Positions 33,507 through 46,610 of a stretch of 64,000 nt of DNA are shown piece by piece (within the stretch, counting starts at the first letter, position 1; the number at the start of each line of letters is the position of its first letter). This DNA is from Bugula neritina. Taxonomy: Eukaryota; Bryozoa; Gymnolaemata; Cheilostomatida; Bugulidae. The notes under the pieces were generated by a model. That model made no database searches. It had not been told where the DNA came from and saw nothing but the letters and a program-made list of their open reading frames with translations. Location of the stretch: contig OZ037765.1 in the NCBI GenBank assembly GCA_964035545.1, positions 28,570,004-28,634,003 on the forward strand. The letters run 5' to 3'. Made by a program: the position numbers and the translations under genes.

Positions 33507-36319
33507 CTACAAACTTCCCCATTTCCCTAAGATGGTGTCTTTAATAGCATTGATATACTGTGCTGGCACCCAATATATCCAGTATTTTGAGGCTTCTGTG
33601 GGGCCAAGTTGAAGTCCCTAAAACAGATTTTACTTATATGTTTGTTTGACATAGTATTTGTATTTTAACAGACGTCATGATGTTAAATTTAAATAGTTGG
33701 TATATTCAACCTGAACTCAGCCAGCTCATTTCATTGGTGAATAAAGCAAAACCAGAGAATACTAGTATTTTTATCAAGAATTAAAAATGAATATTTCACT
33801 TGAACCACATCAAGCAGTAACCATGGATAAATCCCGCAGACAACAAAGTGTAAAAACCAGCTTTAATGTTACCCTCTCCTAAGACATTTGAGCGTATGGT
33901 AAGATAAGTTTTTTAAATGTTCCCTATTTGTAACTGAATGAATGTGCATATTATCTAAATAGTTGGCAATATTAGAATCAGCAAAACTAATCCACTAGGG
34001 CTAATAAAGCTTGTCTTAAAAACATGTAAAACAGAAAACCTCACTAAAAATGACAGGCCTGAACCTATGAAATGTTAACCTAAAGGTGTGCAATGCAATA
34101 CAATAACTTTGTTTGTGAAACTCACCAGCAAATGATACTCCTCATGGCCTTCAATAGGCTGTGACACAACGTCTTTGATGGACCCCATTTTTATTTTCTG
34201 AGTACGTTCTGCAAAAGAAGATTTTATTTATTCTAAAAATGTTCAAACTAGCCATCGTATTAAAGTTTAGATACACACTAGTCAAAGTAACTATTTACAA
34301 TAATGTTCAATACAATACAAATCATAATAAGTGAAAATTTATGATGGGGTATTCAGATTCAATAAAAAGAATATTTTACAATTAAAAGTACACGGTTTAA
34401 GATTCCCATCCAGCCTGTGGGTTTGAAAATTTCTATTCATATTTGTAGAATAGAAAGATGGATGGTGCAAAAGAAGAACAATGAGTTATATAAACACAAT
34501 CTATCAGCTGCAGTGTCGACAACCTTGCAGATGATCTCATAATGAGAAAACAATTGTCTAATTTCCTGCAGGCTTTTTAACTTTACTGCTTAAATTCATC
34601 ACAGAACCAGGTGCTGGTCATGACAAATAAGTTATATGATAATCAGCAGTGATAAACATAAACCTTAATAAGCATGATGGCAAATCAATAGGATATAATG
34701 GCAAACCAACAGGATATACTGTTATACATCCAGGTTGATATGTTATTGTTATGCTTCCAACAGCTGTATTCATTATCCAATTTTCAGTTCTGTTTGACTT
34801 TTAAAACAATAAACTGATTGAAAAATCGGATTCCTTAAAAAACTGATTTTTGTACCACAAGAATTGATGAAAAAAGTCACACCTTTTGTACCTATCCAGA
34901 GTTCATCTTGATCGAGTTTAAACGTGAGTCGAGTTTTGCCACCATATTTATTGTACATGCCAGAGAGAGGTGTTGGTGGAAGAGGTAAAGAGGATCCCTT
35001 AATACCAGATGCAACATCTTCTGGTTTCCCATGTTTATCAAGCACTTTTTTGTGGGCCTGAAAAGCATGTAGTATGAAGTAGTATTTTTGCGGAGGAAAT
35101 AAGGGAATAATGAATGTATCACGCAATGAACTAATAAACTGCTGCATGATCCATGACTGTTCGCTTTTCTAAAGCTGATTAAATAACACAGCATTAGAAG
35201 TTACGTAAATTCAGTACTAAGTTTAACAGAAAGCTGATCAATATGTCAGATACATTAAATATTAAACATAGAAACTTAGGAAAATAGAGACCAAATAAAG
35301 TATATACTGTAAAAAGATAGTAACTAATGGAGACATAAATTAGACTAACCGTTTGTTTGCAGAGAGGCTCCTTGCTGGAAACTGCTGCCGTGTCGTCTGC
35401 TAAGGAGCTGACAGACTTGAGATCAGGTGCTGCCGCAACTTTCAGCAGGTCATTCATGGTGGATCCTATCACCATGAACTTGTTTGAGCTCTTGGAAACT
35501 TTAAGTTGTTTGAGAGTTTGGTCATTCTGTGTTGAACCTACAAGGGATTTAGGATAGTAAAGTGAATTTGGAGAAAAGTTTCTTTCGCACTATTAAATTA
35601 AGGAAACTGAGAATACATCACAAATAAAACTAAACTGACTGCATCAAATGTTGATATTGACTGTGAATAAATTATAAAAAATTCAGAGTTTGTTTGATTG
35701 ATGCTAGTTTTAAAAAAATAAATGTAAAACTTACCTTTAAACATTACTTTCTGGGTAGCTACAGGGACCCCTACAATTGTCAAAAATATTGCAACAGATG
35801 CATATAACATAGTCAATTAAACAACATGCAGAGGCGAACGATCTCAAACTTGAAATATTACAAATTTACCTAAAAAGGAATTAAGTCTGAAAATCTAAAT
35901 ATTTTATTACCAGTGAGCTTTTCAATATCCTGCTTGAGATCTAATATGGTAGAGTTCAAGTCTGCTATGTGTTCATATTTCTTTTTATTATATATAATTT
36001 TAATAGGAATTGGTTCAGGGGGTGTGGCTACTACATTTGACTGATCAGTATCCATTAAAGTCTGTTCACATGTTTGTTCCTTTTCACATGAATTATTGTC
36101 AGCAGATGAGGTTGTAGCTGCTGCCAATGAGGTGTTAGCTGCCGTAGAGCCCTTAGAGTCAGGTTCAATATTCACTGAGGAGACGTCCATATTGCCAATA
36201 TGTAGGCATTCTTTCTCACTAACTTCATTTACTGTTTGTTTGGAGACAGCAGGCTCAGTGCCTGGCTCTTTATTAGCACTATCACCTGCATCCCTATCTA
36301 TAATCTCTTCACCATTCAT
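33507..36319 (-). CDS. UBFD1: Ubiquitin domain-containing protein UBFD1
   Basis: Six minus-strand exons (35911-36319, 35735-35770, 35350-35537, 34883-35057, 34126-34208, 33507-33617) give 333 residues, close to the family's length. After an acidic, serine-rich N-terminus, a ubiquitin-like domain lies at about 105-178 (IPIKIIYNKKKYEHIADLNS ... VATQKVMFKG ... NKFMVIGST). The C-terminal UBFD1 module follows: KVLDKHGKPEDV, PPTPLSGMYNKYGGKTRLTF, DELWIGTK and the ending YWIYWVPAQYINAIKDTILG. UBFD1 is a conserved, little-studied protein linked to ubiquitin and NF-kB signalling. The ATG is two bases after TTTCTTTAG, so it opens a downstream exon; an upstream non-coding exon was not found. Its last three exons gave rise to the pseudogene at 52984-53666. 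Confidence 0.93.
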
Positions 36320-39189
36320 ATCTAAAGAAAATCTGAAAAAGTACATAATATTATTAAAACACAACCTGCTAGTTTGATTATGATGAGCAAAATATTTTAA
36401 GCAAGTGAAAAATTTAGTTCATTTTAGTGTGAGAAAATATGATACATTTATTGAAATCTAAATAATTATTCTAGCTTTAAAGAATTCTTATATTTCAGCA
36501 CTTAAAAAGCTCTCAATTTTTAAGCAGATGTAATGGTTAAAATATTGAAGTCAAATTTTACTCTCTTTAAATAAAACTTTCAAAAAATTGCAATTCAGAC
36601 ACTCAAAAATATTATGAAAAACAATTCAGTACACCTGTGCAAATATTATGCAATTTACAATGGTGGGGTGTTGGAACTAGTAAGTGGTATTAGTTTTACA
36701 TAGTTTATTATGTAATACTATTCAGATAAACTGTCTGACCCACACTCAAAGTTCAAATTTGACAGATGTCATCCATACTTTATAAATTTTTTAAAAATCA
36801 CTCAAGATGTTGCATAAGCTTAACCATAAACAAAACTACCAGACACATATTTATTTACAATGAATAGTTATTAAATGCTGTTTTAGACTAAATTTCCTAC
36901 TACTAAGTTTGGTAGTAATTTCCAAAATTATAGCCAGAAAGATGAACATCCGTATAAAAATAGCATAATATAATAACATAAGCTATACCTTTAATTCAAC
37001 GGCCACCTGTGCAGGACTACAGCTGTCCAGGTGAGAAACAAGCTATATTTAGTTTAAATTTTAAGCAATTGATAAACTTTTGGAGTTGTGCTTTCTATAC
37101 TAGGACAATTTTAAAATGTGTAATTTTTATATAAACCCAAGGAGTGATGTTTAAGATGTAGAGAAAAAAAACTGCATTATTATAAAACTTGCATACTTGT
37201 AGTTATTATTATGGCTTTACAAAGTCATAGATTCATGTTAGTAACCTAACAGTTTATTTAATGTGATTGGACCATGCTAACTTTAAAAACATTTTATTTG
37301 TCTACCAGAATAACACATGACTTGTGAATATTTAGGCATGTTGCCAGTTGATGAAAAATTTGTCCACAAATTGCATAGCCTAACAAGTTACTTTTATTAG
37401 CAGTATTGAGCTCAGTGTGCCACATTAGTTAAAACTTCGTATTTGACAGTACCAGCATGTGGGGCATAGTTGAAAAGTTAATACCATCCTTTCAAGTAGT
37501 TGACTAGTTTTAAATTAAGTACCTTCCTTTCATTTGATGCCATAATTTCACCAAACAAGTTACTCCCTGATAGTGCCTACATACTTTTCACTTAGTATTG
37601 CCTCCTACTACTAAGCAGTACTAAAGCCACATCAAAATGTCACCAAAAGATATTAAATCAAAATGTTTTACAACAATTGAAATAGATAATTTGATACACC
37701 CAACTTGGTGATAGTAATCAACCAGCATTCTAAGCTTTAATTCTGAATAAAATCCAATGTTCAAACGCTGCAGTACAAGTTTCTACGTAGTTTGCAAACT
37801 GCTGCAATATTTGCTGTAAATTTACTCTTAACATACTAGCTAAAATTAAAGACATTCATGTTATAGTGCTATATTAAATAAATCTTTCAACAACCTATTT
37901 CAAATTCATGAACTATGTAATAAATAAATTAAACAGAGCAGTCGGAAAAGTTTCGAAACTTACAATTGGAGTATGTCTACAAGATTTTCCAAAATATTTG
38001 TTATAACAGCAATCATATTTAAAACAAATCATAGTGAATAAGAAATAACTCAAATTACATTTACTTTCAGTCCTACTTATACTAGTAATAAAAATACATT
38101 ATTACTTGCTATAAATCTTTTAGTTCCAAGATTATTAACCTATGATTGATGATTACAGTTTTGCTGTGGCTTCATAGTCTATACTCTATATTCTAACATA
38201 TAATCAAAATACAAGAGGGTTATCACTCAACTAAAACCTAGACATTTAAAATAAAGATAGAAAATGATGCCCATCATCATGGTCATATTGAATTTTATAA
38301 GTGGAGAAAGGCTTTCTTTTTAAACTTAAAATTAAAAATTAATATTACCCCTAATATTTTAAAGAACAAATAATCATTATGATAAATAAATCAAAATTTA
38401 AATACTTAAATTATTAGTATAACTAAAGAGCAACTAAATCTTACCAACAAATATAACTAGCTGTACAAACTATAACTTAATCACAAATTTTAGTGGCAGT
38501 TTTTATCATTAGTAAAATTACTAAATTTTTTCTTTTCTACTACTGATACCTTAAAGTCTTAAACCCACAAGCTGAAATCACAACTCTAGTAATCTTTACA
38601 GCCTGCTTTAGTCCAAAGAGATGTTTTATTGTAAGTGTACAGATGTTTCTAGCATAAAAAAACAGTAAGTGGAATACTCACTACATAGAACTCCCAGCTC
38701 TAAATGTAGTTAAATGCTTTTGCCTGTAATGAGATGAGGAGAGGCAAATGTGACACTTTATGTAAGCTACTATAAGTGGCCTAACAACTTGAGCATTTAT
38801 AAACAATTTCATTGTTCTGCATACACTCAAAACGATTATGTGACAATGGTAGCTCTACCAGTAGTATACTAGATGAAATTTTACATAATAATGAAGGCAG
38901 TTATTATAAAGAGTTAAGTTATTACTCATTACCACTTACATAAGACTAAGTTAAGTACTTTATATTGTTACATAAGAATAAGAACTCAGAAAATCTGTCC
39001 GGTCATTATACTCACTAACTACAGAATTAGCATATGTCAGTATTACATTTAGTAGCTAATGATTTAACAATTTAATCCTAATGTCATATTTAGCATTTAG
39101 TTTTAGATCTATAACATTACCTAATTTGTCAATTTCAGTGTTTAAACTTCTGGTCTGTAATGATAAAGGCTAAAACTAGACACTTTAAC
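36320..39189. other. Gene-free stretch upstream of UBFD1
   Basis: AT-rich with no supported coding exon. It should include the UBFD1 promoter or 5' non-coding exon, which I could not place. Confidence 0.5.
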
Positions 39190-39850
39190 TACTAGCACTA
39201 GAAGAAGGACTTCACTATTAGTATTAGTAATACAACTAGCATTTGTAGTTGTATTAATAATAGTAATAGACATAATTAATATTATAGTGATACTAATCTG
39301 ATACTTGAAGTTTAAGTAAGTGGTAGTATCATAATCAAACCCATTATGATTAGCATAACTGATTACGGTTACCCACGACTAAGTTATACAATTACAACAT
39401 GAATAAACATTTATTGATTTATATTCATATTGATAATATTGACAATGAAAAATATTTCAATTTTAATCATAATCATAATGAGTTAATCTAATAGTAATAC
39501 AATTAGTATAAGTATTACATTATAATTATTGTATTTAATTATTATTATCACTTTCATTATGATTATAATTGCCTATGATTACTAATACTAATAGTAATAC
39601 TAATACTAATCACTCAATCAGCAGATGAGACTGAGTATCACATTTTGATTTATTTTTAATTCTCCATTGATACCCAATTTCATATTCATTACGATTATTC
39701 ATTTTCATAAAATAATTCATATTCATATTGACTATATTTATTGATAATTACTATTATAACGATAATGATATTCATATTGATATTGAATTTGATACCCACA
39801 GTATCAGTATGAGTCACGGCCCTACTGATAATAATTATACATTATGATAA
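39190..39850. repeat. Degenerate trinucleotide tract
   Basis: Mixed ACT/AGT/AAT/GAT triplets (for example TAGTATTAGTAATAC, ATTATTATCACTTTCATTATG). No gene. Confidence 0.8.
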
Positions 39851-40977
39851 TGATAATTTAAAATTTTAAATTAAATAAATTTAAATACTACAAGACCAAG
39901 TCCAAAACACGTTTACTTTTGCTTTGTGCTTATCGACTTTTACTTTTAGTTTTTTATTAGACATCAAAAATAAATGAGTGAATTCAATAATTTTGGTGAT
40001 AACTACGAATGTTTAAATTTTTCTTTTTATGCAAGCTTTTTTAAAATGAAAACTAAAACCAAAGTTTCCAATTGTTCAACGCCACGGTTCCTTTAGTCGA
40101 GAAATTCGAAGTGGGCACGTAAGACACCTTCCCGAACATTATTTACAACTAACTAATCATCTACATTCTACATGGTAATTTTGTAACTGAGATAACTCCG
40201 CTGTAAAACAGCTCTAGGTGGGATAACTCCATGCGCAGCAATAAAATGGTGTAAGACTGCGTGTTACAAACAATATTGTAGATCTCCATTAGAAAAAAAT
40301 AACCTCTTACAGGGTCCAATCATACTAAATTTTTCAGCACTATCACAAAAATAATTTATTTTACTCAAAATTTACAAAAATATTAAGGTTGTCCTATAGT
40401 AATAAATTGCCAGATGCATAGTTTAAGCCTCCTTATTCAACATATTGCAATTCGTATTACTTCAAATGCTTATTTTTGTGCAAAAGTGTTCAGTCGCTTC
40501 ATGAGACAGGCAGCTATACTAGTTTGGGTAGCATACACGACCACACCTATCTGCTTTAATAAAATTCGCTTTAAAATACAAAAAGCCAAAAATTTAAAAA
40601 AGAGACAATTTATTAAATAAAATCAACCCTACTATAGCTATAATACACTAAATGAATTGAATGAAAGTAATATTTTTATTTTTTATTTTCATAATGCAAA
40701 GAATTTCCACTATAATATTTTGTAACACAAACAGAGCATATAAACGAGTAAGTTATTGCTATCACTTTGCATTTAATTCAAAATGTGCAATGCGCAATAT
40801 GTAAAAAAATATTAGCTGTAAAAAACAGAGCAGGTTTATTTTTTAAAATTATTTTCAGTATTTACACAACAGAAACATGCTTTAACACTACATAGTTAAT
40901 TTACAGAACAGTTCTTTCATTACAAAATGTATTACAAAAGAATTACAAGGTGATGTATAATGGTCACCGCTACATAT
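39851..40977. other. Intergenic, 3' flank of BUD13
   Basis: No supported gene. A short less AT-rich segment at about 40080-40260 could be a promoter or non-coding first exon for UBFD1; there is no direct proof. Confidence 0.4.
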
Positions 40978-43900
40978 TTACATATCTTCAGTGCTCCATT
41001 TATAAGCCTCAGCAGCCACAGCTTTTCGCTTTGATATAGACTGGAAATACTTTTTCTCGAACCCATTACCTCTGTCCACACCATCCCACCTATAACCTGG
41101 CCGAATCCCAAAACGATTGGGCTCAGGTGCAGGACCTCTATATTGAGGATATTCTAAAACAAAAACATGCATTATATTCTCACCTAGCAACAAATAAACA
41201 ACAAAATAAGTGAACAGGACAAACCTAAATAAATTTGTATGTTTGATAATAGCACTACTAAATGTCATGCAAAATAAGATCTCTTGAAAATAATATCAAC
41301 AAAAAACTAGTATTTCTACTAGCTGTGGTATGGAAAAACTTGAACACCAAAAAGGCTAAAAGAAACAAGCTGTAATGTAACCAGTTGAAACATAGAATTT
41401 TTTAGTTACAACTTTTAGTTATACGGAAAAGTCAGCACACAGTAAATTATTATATGGCAAATAATGGCAAATACAAACTTGGGGCTTTGGACTTGGCACT
41501 TTTCTTTTTCTTGAGAAATGCCAACATTGGATCACCATCACGATCTTGATCTTTGAGAAAGCTGTCTAGGTCAGCATCATCCTTTGTTCTAGCCAGAGGC
41601 TTGTTCATTTCATGTGCCATCTCAGTTATATGCTCTTTTTCAGCTGCTCCTTGCGCAACTCTACACATTAAAATTAGTAGTTTAGAGCTGACAAAATAAA
41701 ACTTTACTGATAAGAGTACAACTCAAGTAATATTTAAGTGCTTCACTATCCAAAGTCAATGAGTAAGTCAAAGGTCCGTGTAACCACCCTCCTAGGTATT
41801 ATCAGAGTTTTATACTGATGTGTGGTATTTTATTGGTTTAATCATCATCACCACAATCATCACTGTAAAACTGCGAAGTAATTAAAAAAGATGAATAAAA
41901 ATGCACATGTATAACCTAAATATAATTCTAATAAAGAGTAAGTAGTTTAACAAACAACAAACAAATTAACATTAATAAATTTAACAACATTATATATACA
42001 GCATACTTTTGTCACCTTTCTAGGAGAGATAGGTGCAGTAATGGAGAAATTGAAAAAAGCCTGTGTTCTAGAGTAGAAATGTAGCAAAATAAGTAATGTT
42101 CCCGCAAAAATTTCAACCCGAGCCCTAACCCAAAATCTGTAAGCAAATTTAAAGAACTTGGGCCATCTCAATTTCTCCAAACTTACAACTATAATTCCAA
42201 TCTCCAGTAAATAACAATAAGAAGTTCATTGAATACTTAGCAAATTTTCAACTAGTTATCTTTTACAATATAGATTCTGCTTTACTTGACGCTATATTAT
42301 CGAGGAAGCACATCTCACAATAATAATGGTTTACCCTTTATTCCATTTATCGTATTTTTCTTTCCACTCATTACTCTTAGCATCATCCTGCTCCTTTTCG
42401 GATGCCAAATTTCTTTTCTTTCCAGTCTTATCCCTAAAAACTGTATGGGCATTTTTTCCCAATACTTCATCATCTATCTAAAGTATTACAAAGAAAAACA
42501 ACTTTTATAAACAATTCATACAATGATGTCTAAAATGTGTCTGTTTCGTTAAGGTAATTTTGCTAGATATAGAATTTGACATCAGCAATGGCTTAATTTA
42601 CCTTATTCAAATAAGTAATAGAATTGTAATTATTAGTAATTGATAACATTTATGAACTACTAAATTGTTATCAAAGAATACAAAAATAGTATACAGTTAC
42701 AACATTCATCCTTTTCCTGTAATTAGTAATACCTTATTAAACATTTGTACTTCTTTCAATTTTAATTTCTCCGCCTCTTTTTTCATATCCTGAGCTGATG
42801 AGAGCCCAGCAATCTTTCCTGAAAGTGTTTTATTGGTTGTTATGGAATTATTAGACTCAGTGTTACTAATATTTTGTTTTCGTGGAGGTGAGCTGTCTGA
42901 GTCATTCCTCTTCCTTCTGGGTGGTGAGCTGTCTGAGTCATTCCTCTTCCTTCTGGGAGGTGAGCTGTCTGAGTCATTCCTCTTCCTTCTGGGTGGTGAG
43001 CTGTCTGAATCATTCCTTTTTCTTCTGGGAGGTGAGCTGTCTGAGTCATTCCTTTTTCTTCTGGGAGGTGAGATGTCTGAGTCATTCCTCTTCCTTCTGG
43101 GTGGTGAGTTGTCTGAGTCATTCCTTTTTCTTCTGGGAGGTGAGATGTCTGAGTCATTCCTTTTTCTTCTGGGGGGTGAGCTGTCTGAGTCATTCCTCTT
43201 CCTTCTGGGTGGTGAGATGTCTGAATCATTCCTTTTTCTTCTGGGAGGTGAGCTGTCTGAGTCATTCCTTTTTCTTCTGGGAGGTGAGATGTCTGAGTCA
43301 TTCCTCTTCCTTCTGGGTGGTGAGTTGTCTGAGTCATTCCTTTTTCTTCTGGGAGGTGAGATGTCTGAGTCATTCCTTTTTCTTCTGGGAGGTGAGATGT
43401 CTGAGTCATTCCTCTTCCTTCTGGGAGGTGAGATGTCTGATCCAATTCTTTCCTTTCCTGAAGGCAAACTGTTGCTGTCAACTTCCTGATTTATGGTAGA
43501 CGAATAACTATCTGTGTTATTCACTACAAACAAAAGAAATTGTTAGAAAGATATAATACATTAATAAAAAGTATGAAAATGTTTATTTTGATCTTGAAAA
43601 AAATATAAAATATCAGTAAAAGTGAAATATTTATTGGCATAATTAGGTGCACAATGATGTCTGGCATTTAATTGCCATAAATTTAGATATTTGTTTCAAT
43701 AAAATATTTATTGTTTCTATAAAAACAGTACTTAGTGCAGTACAAACTGCTTACTTTTAGTCAATTTTTTCCATTTCATATTTTCGCGGTACTCTTCCAG
43801 TTGACGCACAGCTTCAGGTCTTTCATCAATAATTTCCGCCACAGTTGGATTATCATCTTCAAGTTCACAGTCCGCAGGTAAAAGCTTTGCTAAGTCTAGA

Positions 43901-44592
43901 TCTTCGTCAACAATCTTCAGGCTGCACAAACATAAAATCATCTTTCAGTTTAGGTTAACAATTTAAGGGGCTTCATAGAATTTTTGCAAAATTTCCTCTA
44001 AATACTTTTACTGAATAATTACAACAAAATTTACAGGGTAGTTCAATTTGTAGTCAATGATCTTATTAGTGCAGTGCTCCCTCCGTATCTCACTAAGCTG
44101 CGGGTCTGAAACTTTAATTCATGACAGTAGAATACCAGTTTTAACTCATGGATTCGTTAAATTCAACCATTTTGCCCCTATACAGTATACACACCTGCAT
44201 AAGCCACAAAACAGGGGTTCAAGCCCTTATTGTGACCTATGAAATTCCGTGAGAACTGCATCTGTGAGATATGGAGGGAGCACTGTATTAGCTCATAAAC
44301 AATATTTCACCATCCAAATCAAACTGATAATAAGCTATGTATGAATGTTTTAAAACTCTTCAATTTGTATAATTTATGGCAACTTCATGCAGTATGTAGC
44401 TGAGCATGCTCAATTAAAAGAGAAAATAGAATTTATAGTATCCAAATATATATCAAAGTTTAATGTTTACCCTGTTGCGGGTTTCACAGAAGACAATTTC
44501 TTTCTCCTCTTTTTTTTCTTCTGTCCGGCATCAGCAGCTTCAACATCAGCAGCTAAATATCTTTTCAAGTACTCAGCTTTAGACAATGCCAT
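40978..44592 (-). CDS. BUD13: BUD13 homologue (RES complex splicing factor)
   Basis: Six minus-strand exons (44471-44592, 43755-43921, 42733-43523, 42335-42477, 41479-41660, 40978-41153) give 526 residues. The start [13 protein letters not shown] and the C-terminal block ([61 protein letters not shown]) are diagnostic of BUD13. In yeast and animals BUD13 joins Snu17/RBMX2 and Pml1/SNIP1 in the RES complex, which supports pre-mRNA splicing and retention of unspliced RNA in the nucleus. Exon 3 encodes sixteen near-identical 12-residue units of type RKRNDSDxSPPR. The exon 5 donor is A|GTTTGT, a weak but phase-consistent choice. The ATG is seven bases after a possible 3' splice site (TTTATTCAG). 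Confidence 0.93.
42880..43440 (-). repeat. 36-bp coding tandem repeat in BUD13, 16 copies
   Basis: Each unit encodes RKRNDSD(I/S/N)SPPR, an arginine/serine-proline motif. The units alternate among a few DNA variants in a higher-order pattern, pointing to recent expansion or homogenisation. The other frames and strand also stay open here, but only as a by-product of the 36-bp period. Confidence 0.95.
44072..44285. mobile_element. hAT-like MITE in BUD13 intron 1
   Basis: A 214-bp segment is bounded by 22-bp terminal inverted repeats, CAGTGCTCCCTCCGTATCTC at one end and its complement with one mismatch at the other. CAGTG ends are typical of hAT elements. TATTAG flanks both sides (six of eight bases of a would-be 8-bp target duplication). 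No transposase. Confidence 0.8.
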
Positions 44593-45209
44593 TTCAGAGC
44601 TGAATAAATTGTAATAATCAAGTATATTTAGCATATCCATGCAGCTTACTGACCAAACTAACAGTCTTCAACAAATATTTACATAACTAACTTGCAAGAA
44701 GAACATTTTGAACACTTGAGGTATTGACTAAATAATAATTCACTAATTCTCACTTTTAGAACAATATTTATGGTAACCGACTTAAACTTGGAACATAAAA
44801 ATTAAAACTTTTCATGAAAGAGAAAGCAGTTCCATCAATTTACACTTCACATACAAAAAGCACTTAGCAAAATAAACAAATACTAGAGTTGAGTCAAATA
44901 CCAGAGTTGATTTGACATTCATTTCATAGGCTGGTGTCACTGTCAGTATTATCCCCAAGTCAATACCACTGATTTATAACAAAACAATTTCTCTTGAAGC
45001 TGAGTTATTATCGTTATGTAAACAAAGATAAACAGCTGTTTAGCAAAATTACAGAAATTAAATTATATAAATTAAAAATTTTATGTGCTTTTATAGTTAT
45101 CACTGTTACTATCAGCTGTAAAGTAACTCTCTAGCCTACGAAAAACAAATTTCATTAAAAAACAGCAGTATCTGTTAAATTTTATATTATAAGTCTAAGA
45201 TTATTATTA
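44593..45209. other. Upstream region of BUD13
   Basis: AT-rich, no supported exon. It lies between the divergent BUD13 and hnRNP H genes and should hold at least the BUD13 promoter. Confidence 0.45.
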
Positions 45210-45790
45210 AGTATTAGCATCTCTACAACATTAACTATAACTATCACTGTTAATTATTCTATTACTATCACTCTACCAGTATTACTATTACTACTAGTAT
45301 TACTAATATTACATTAATTATAAATATAACTATATTAGTATCACATTTACTAATTTAGTTTTAAGTTTTACTGAGTAAATTACTGAATAAGTAACACTTA
45401 CACCAACACTAATAGTAATAGCAATACTAACAGTAATACTAAGTCTAATACTAATACTAGTAATACCAATAGTAATAATAGTAATACTAATACTTATACT
45501 AATACTAATACTAATAGTAATACTTATACTATTACTATTAGTATAAGTAATTAAATTTAAATAGTATTAGTATTACTAATAGTGTAATACTGATAGTAAT
45601 AAGTGATACTAATACTATTAGTATAAGTATTAGTATTACATTTACTAGACTTACCGTCACTTAAACTAAAACTAAAACTTCAAGTTAAACTTAAAGTTAA
45701 TATTAATATAATTTAAATTATAATTATAATAATTATAATAATATTAATAGTAATACTCTAATACTCTAATAGTAATACTACGTCTAATCT
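45210..45790. repeat. Degenerate trinucleotide tract
   Basis: ACTAAT/AGTAAT-type units in both orientations (ATACTAATACTAATAG, ACTATTAGTATAAG). No gene. Confidence 0.85.
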
Positions 45791-46369
45791 TCATACTATA
45801 CTACTATAATTAATAAATGCATAACTTGAAATATAATTTTTTCTCTTCATATATACTTATATTGTTTGTATTGTTTAAATTTAATAAATATCAATACTTG
45901 TAGTACTGATACATTCACTTTCAGTATTCACGAACTATACGGAAACAGGTCTAAACTAGAATAAATGGTTTGCTGATAATATAGCCTACATGCTGCCTTC
46001 AATATGATCGAGTATTTAACTCTTTGTAAGCGGTCGAGTATTTTCGTCCAGTTTAAGAGGGATTGCTGGGTTAGCATTACCGTAAAATCACAATGTTATC
46101 TTTTTTGTAAAAAAGTGTGTAATGATAAATTTTCTCCTCATAGACCCAATGATTTCTAGATATTAATTTAGTAACAGTTATCAACATTAATGATTAACTT
46201 GACTTTTAATGTTACTTTTACTTTTACTTTTGCTTTTAGTTCAAGTTCAAAGGGTACAACTAAAACTTCAACTCGAAAATGAAAATCAAAAAGGAATATA
46301 TTTTAGTTTTTGTTATATATCTTTATTTTAGCACTTGCAGTTGATATTTAAAATCTATTCGAATTTAAC

Positions 46370-46490
46370 TCTAGCCCTAAGAGTAAGGCTATGAGTAAGT
46401 CAGTCTAATCAGTATCACTATGAGTATGAGACAGTGACAGTGATATTGTCATAGTGATAGTGATACTCATACTGTCACTTGAATAACACA
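46370..46490. repeat. Short GAT/ACT/AGT repeat tract
   Basis: Contains AGTGATATTGTCATAGTGAT and related self-complementary units. It ends about 120 bp before the hnRNP H start codon and could lie in its 5' region. Confidence 0.6.
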
Positions 46491-46610
46491 AATTGAAATT
46501 TCAATCAAATAACTGTGTTACAAAAGTGCTTCATTACGATTATTGTCAAGTCAATTACTTGACTTTGATACAAGTTTTTTATAACTGTACATTGATCTTG
46601 TTGTAGGGAA

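Larger units (their letters stand above)
30650..35075. repeat. Inverted duplication B, left arm (~4.4 kb)
   Basis: Reverse complement of about 52965-57720. It covers some upstream sequence (for example GGATTTGCTCACTAA near 30725, matched near 57645), the whole JmjC gene and the last three exons of UBFD1. The inner edge lies about 15-20 bp beyond the 3' splice site of UBFD1 exon 4. This arm holds the complete UBFD1 gene and so looks ancestral. Confidence 0.85.

Noticed and set aside
42880-43440. CRISPR-like direct repeat array
   Set aside because: There are no unique spacers; the units are contiguous and encode part of a protein in a eukaryotic gene.
42833-43489. Long plus-strand frames opposite the BUD13 repeat (218 and 205 codons)
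   Set aside because: A 36-bp repeat without stops stays open in several frames. The minus-strand frame joins BUD13 exons in phase; the others show no domain.
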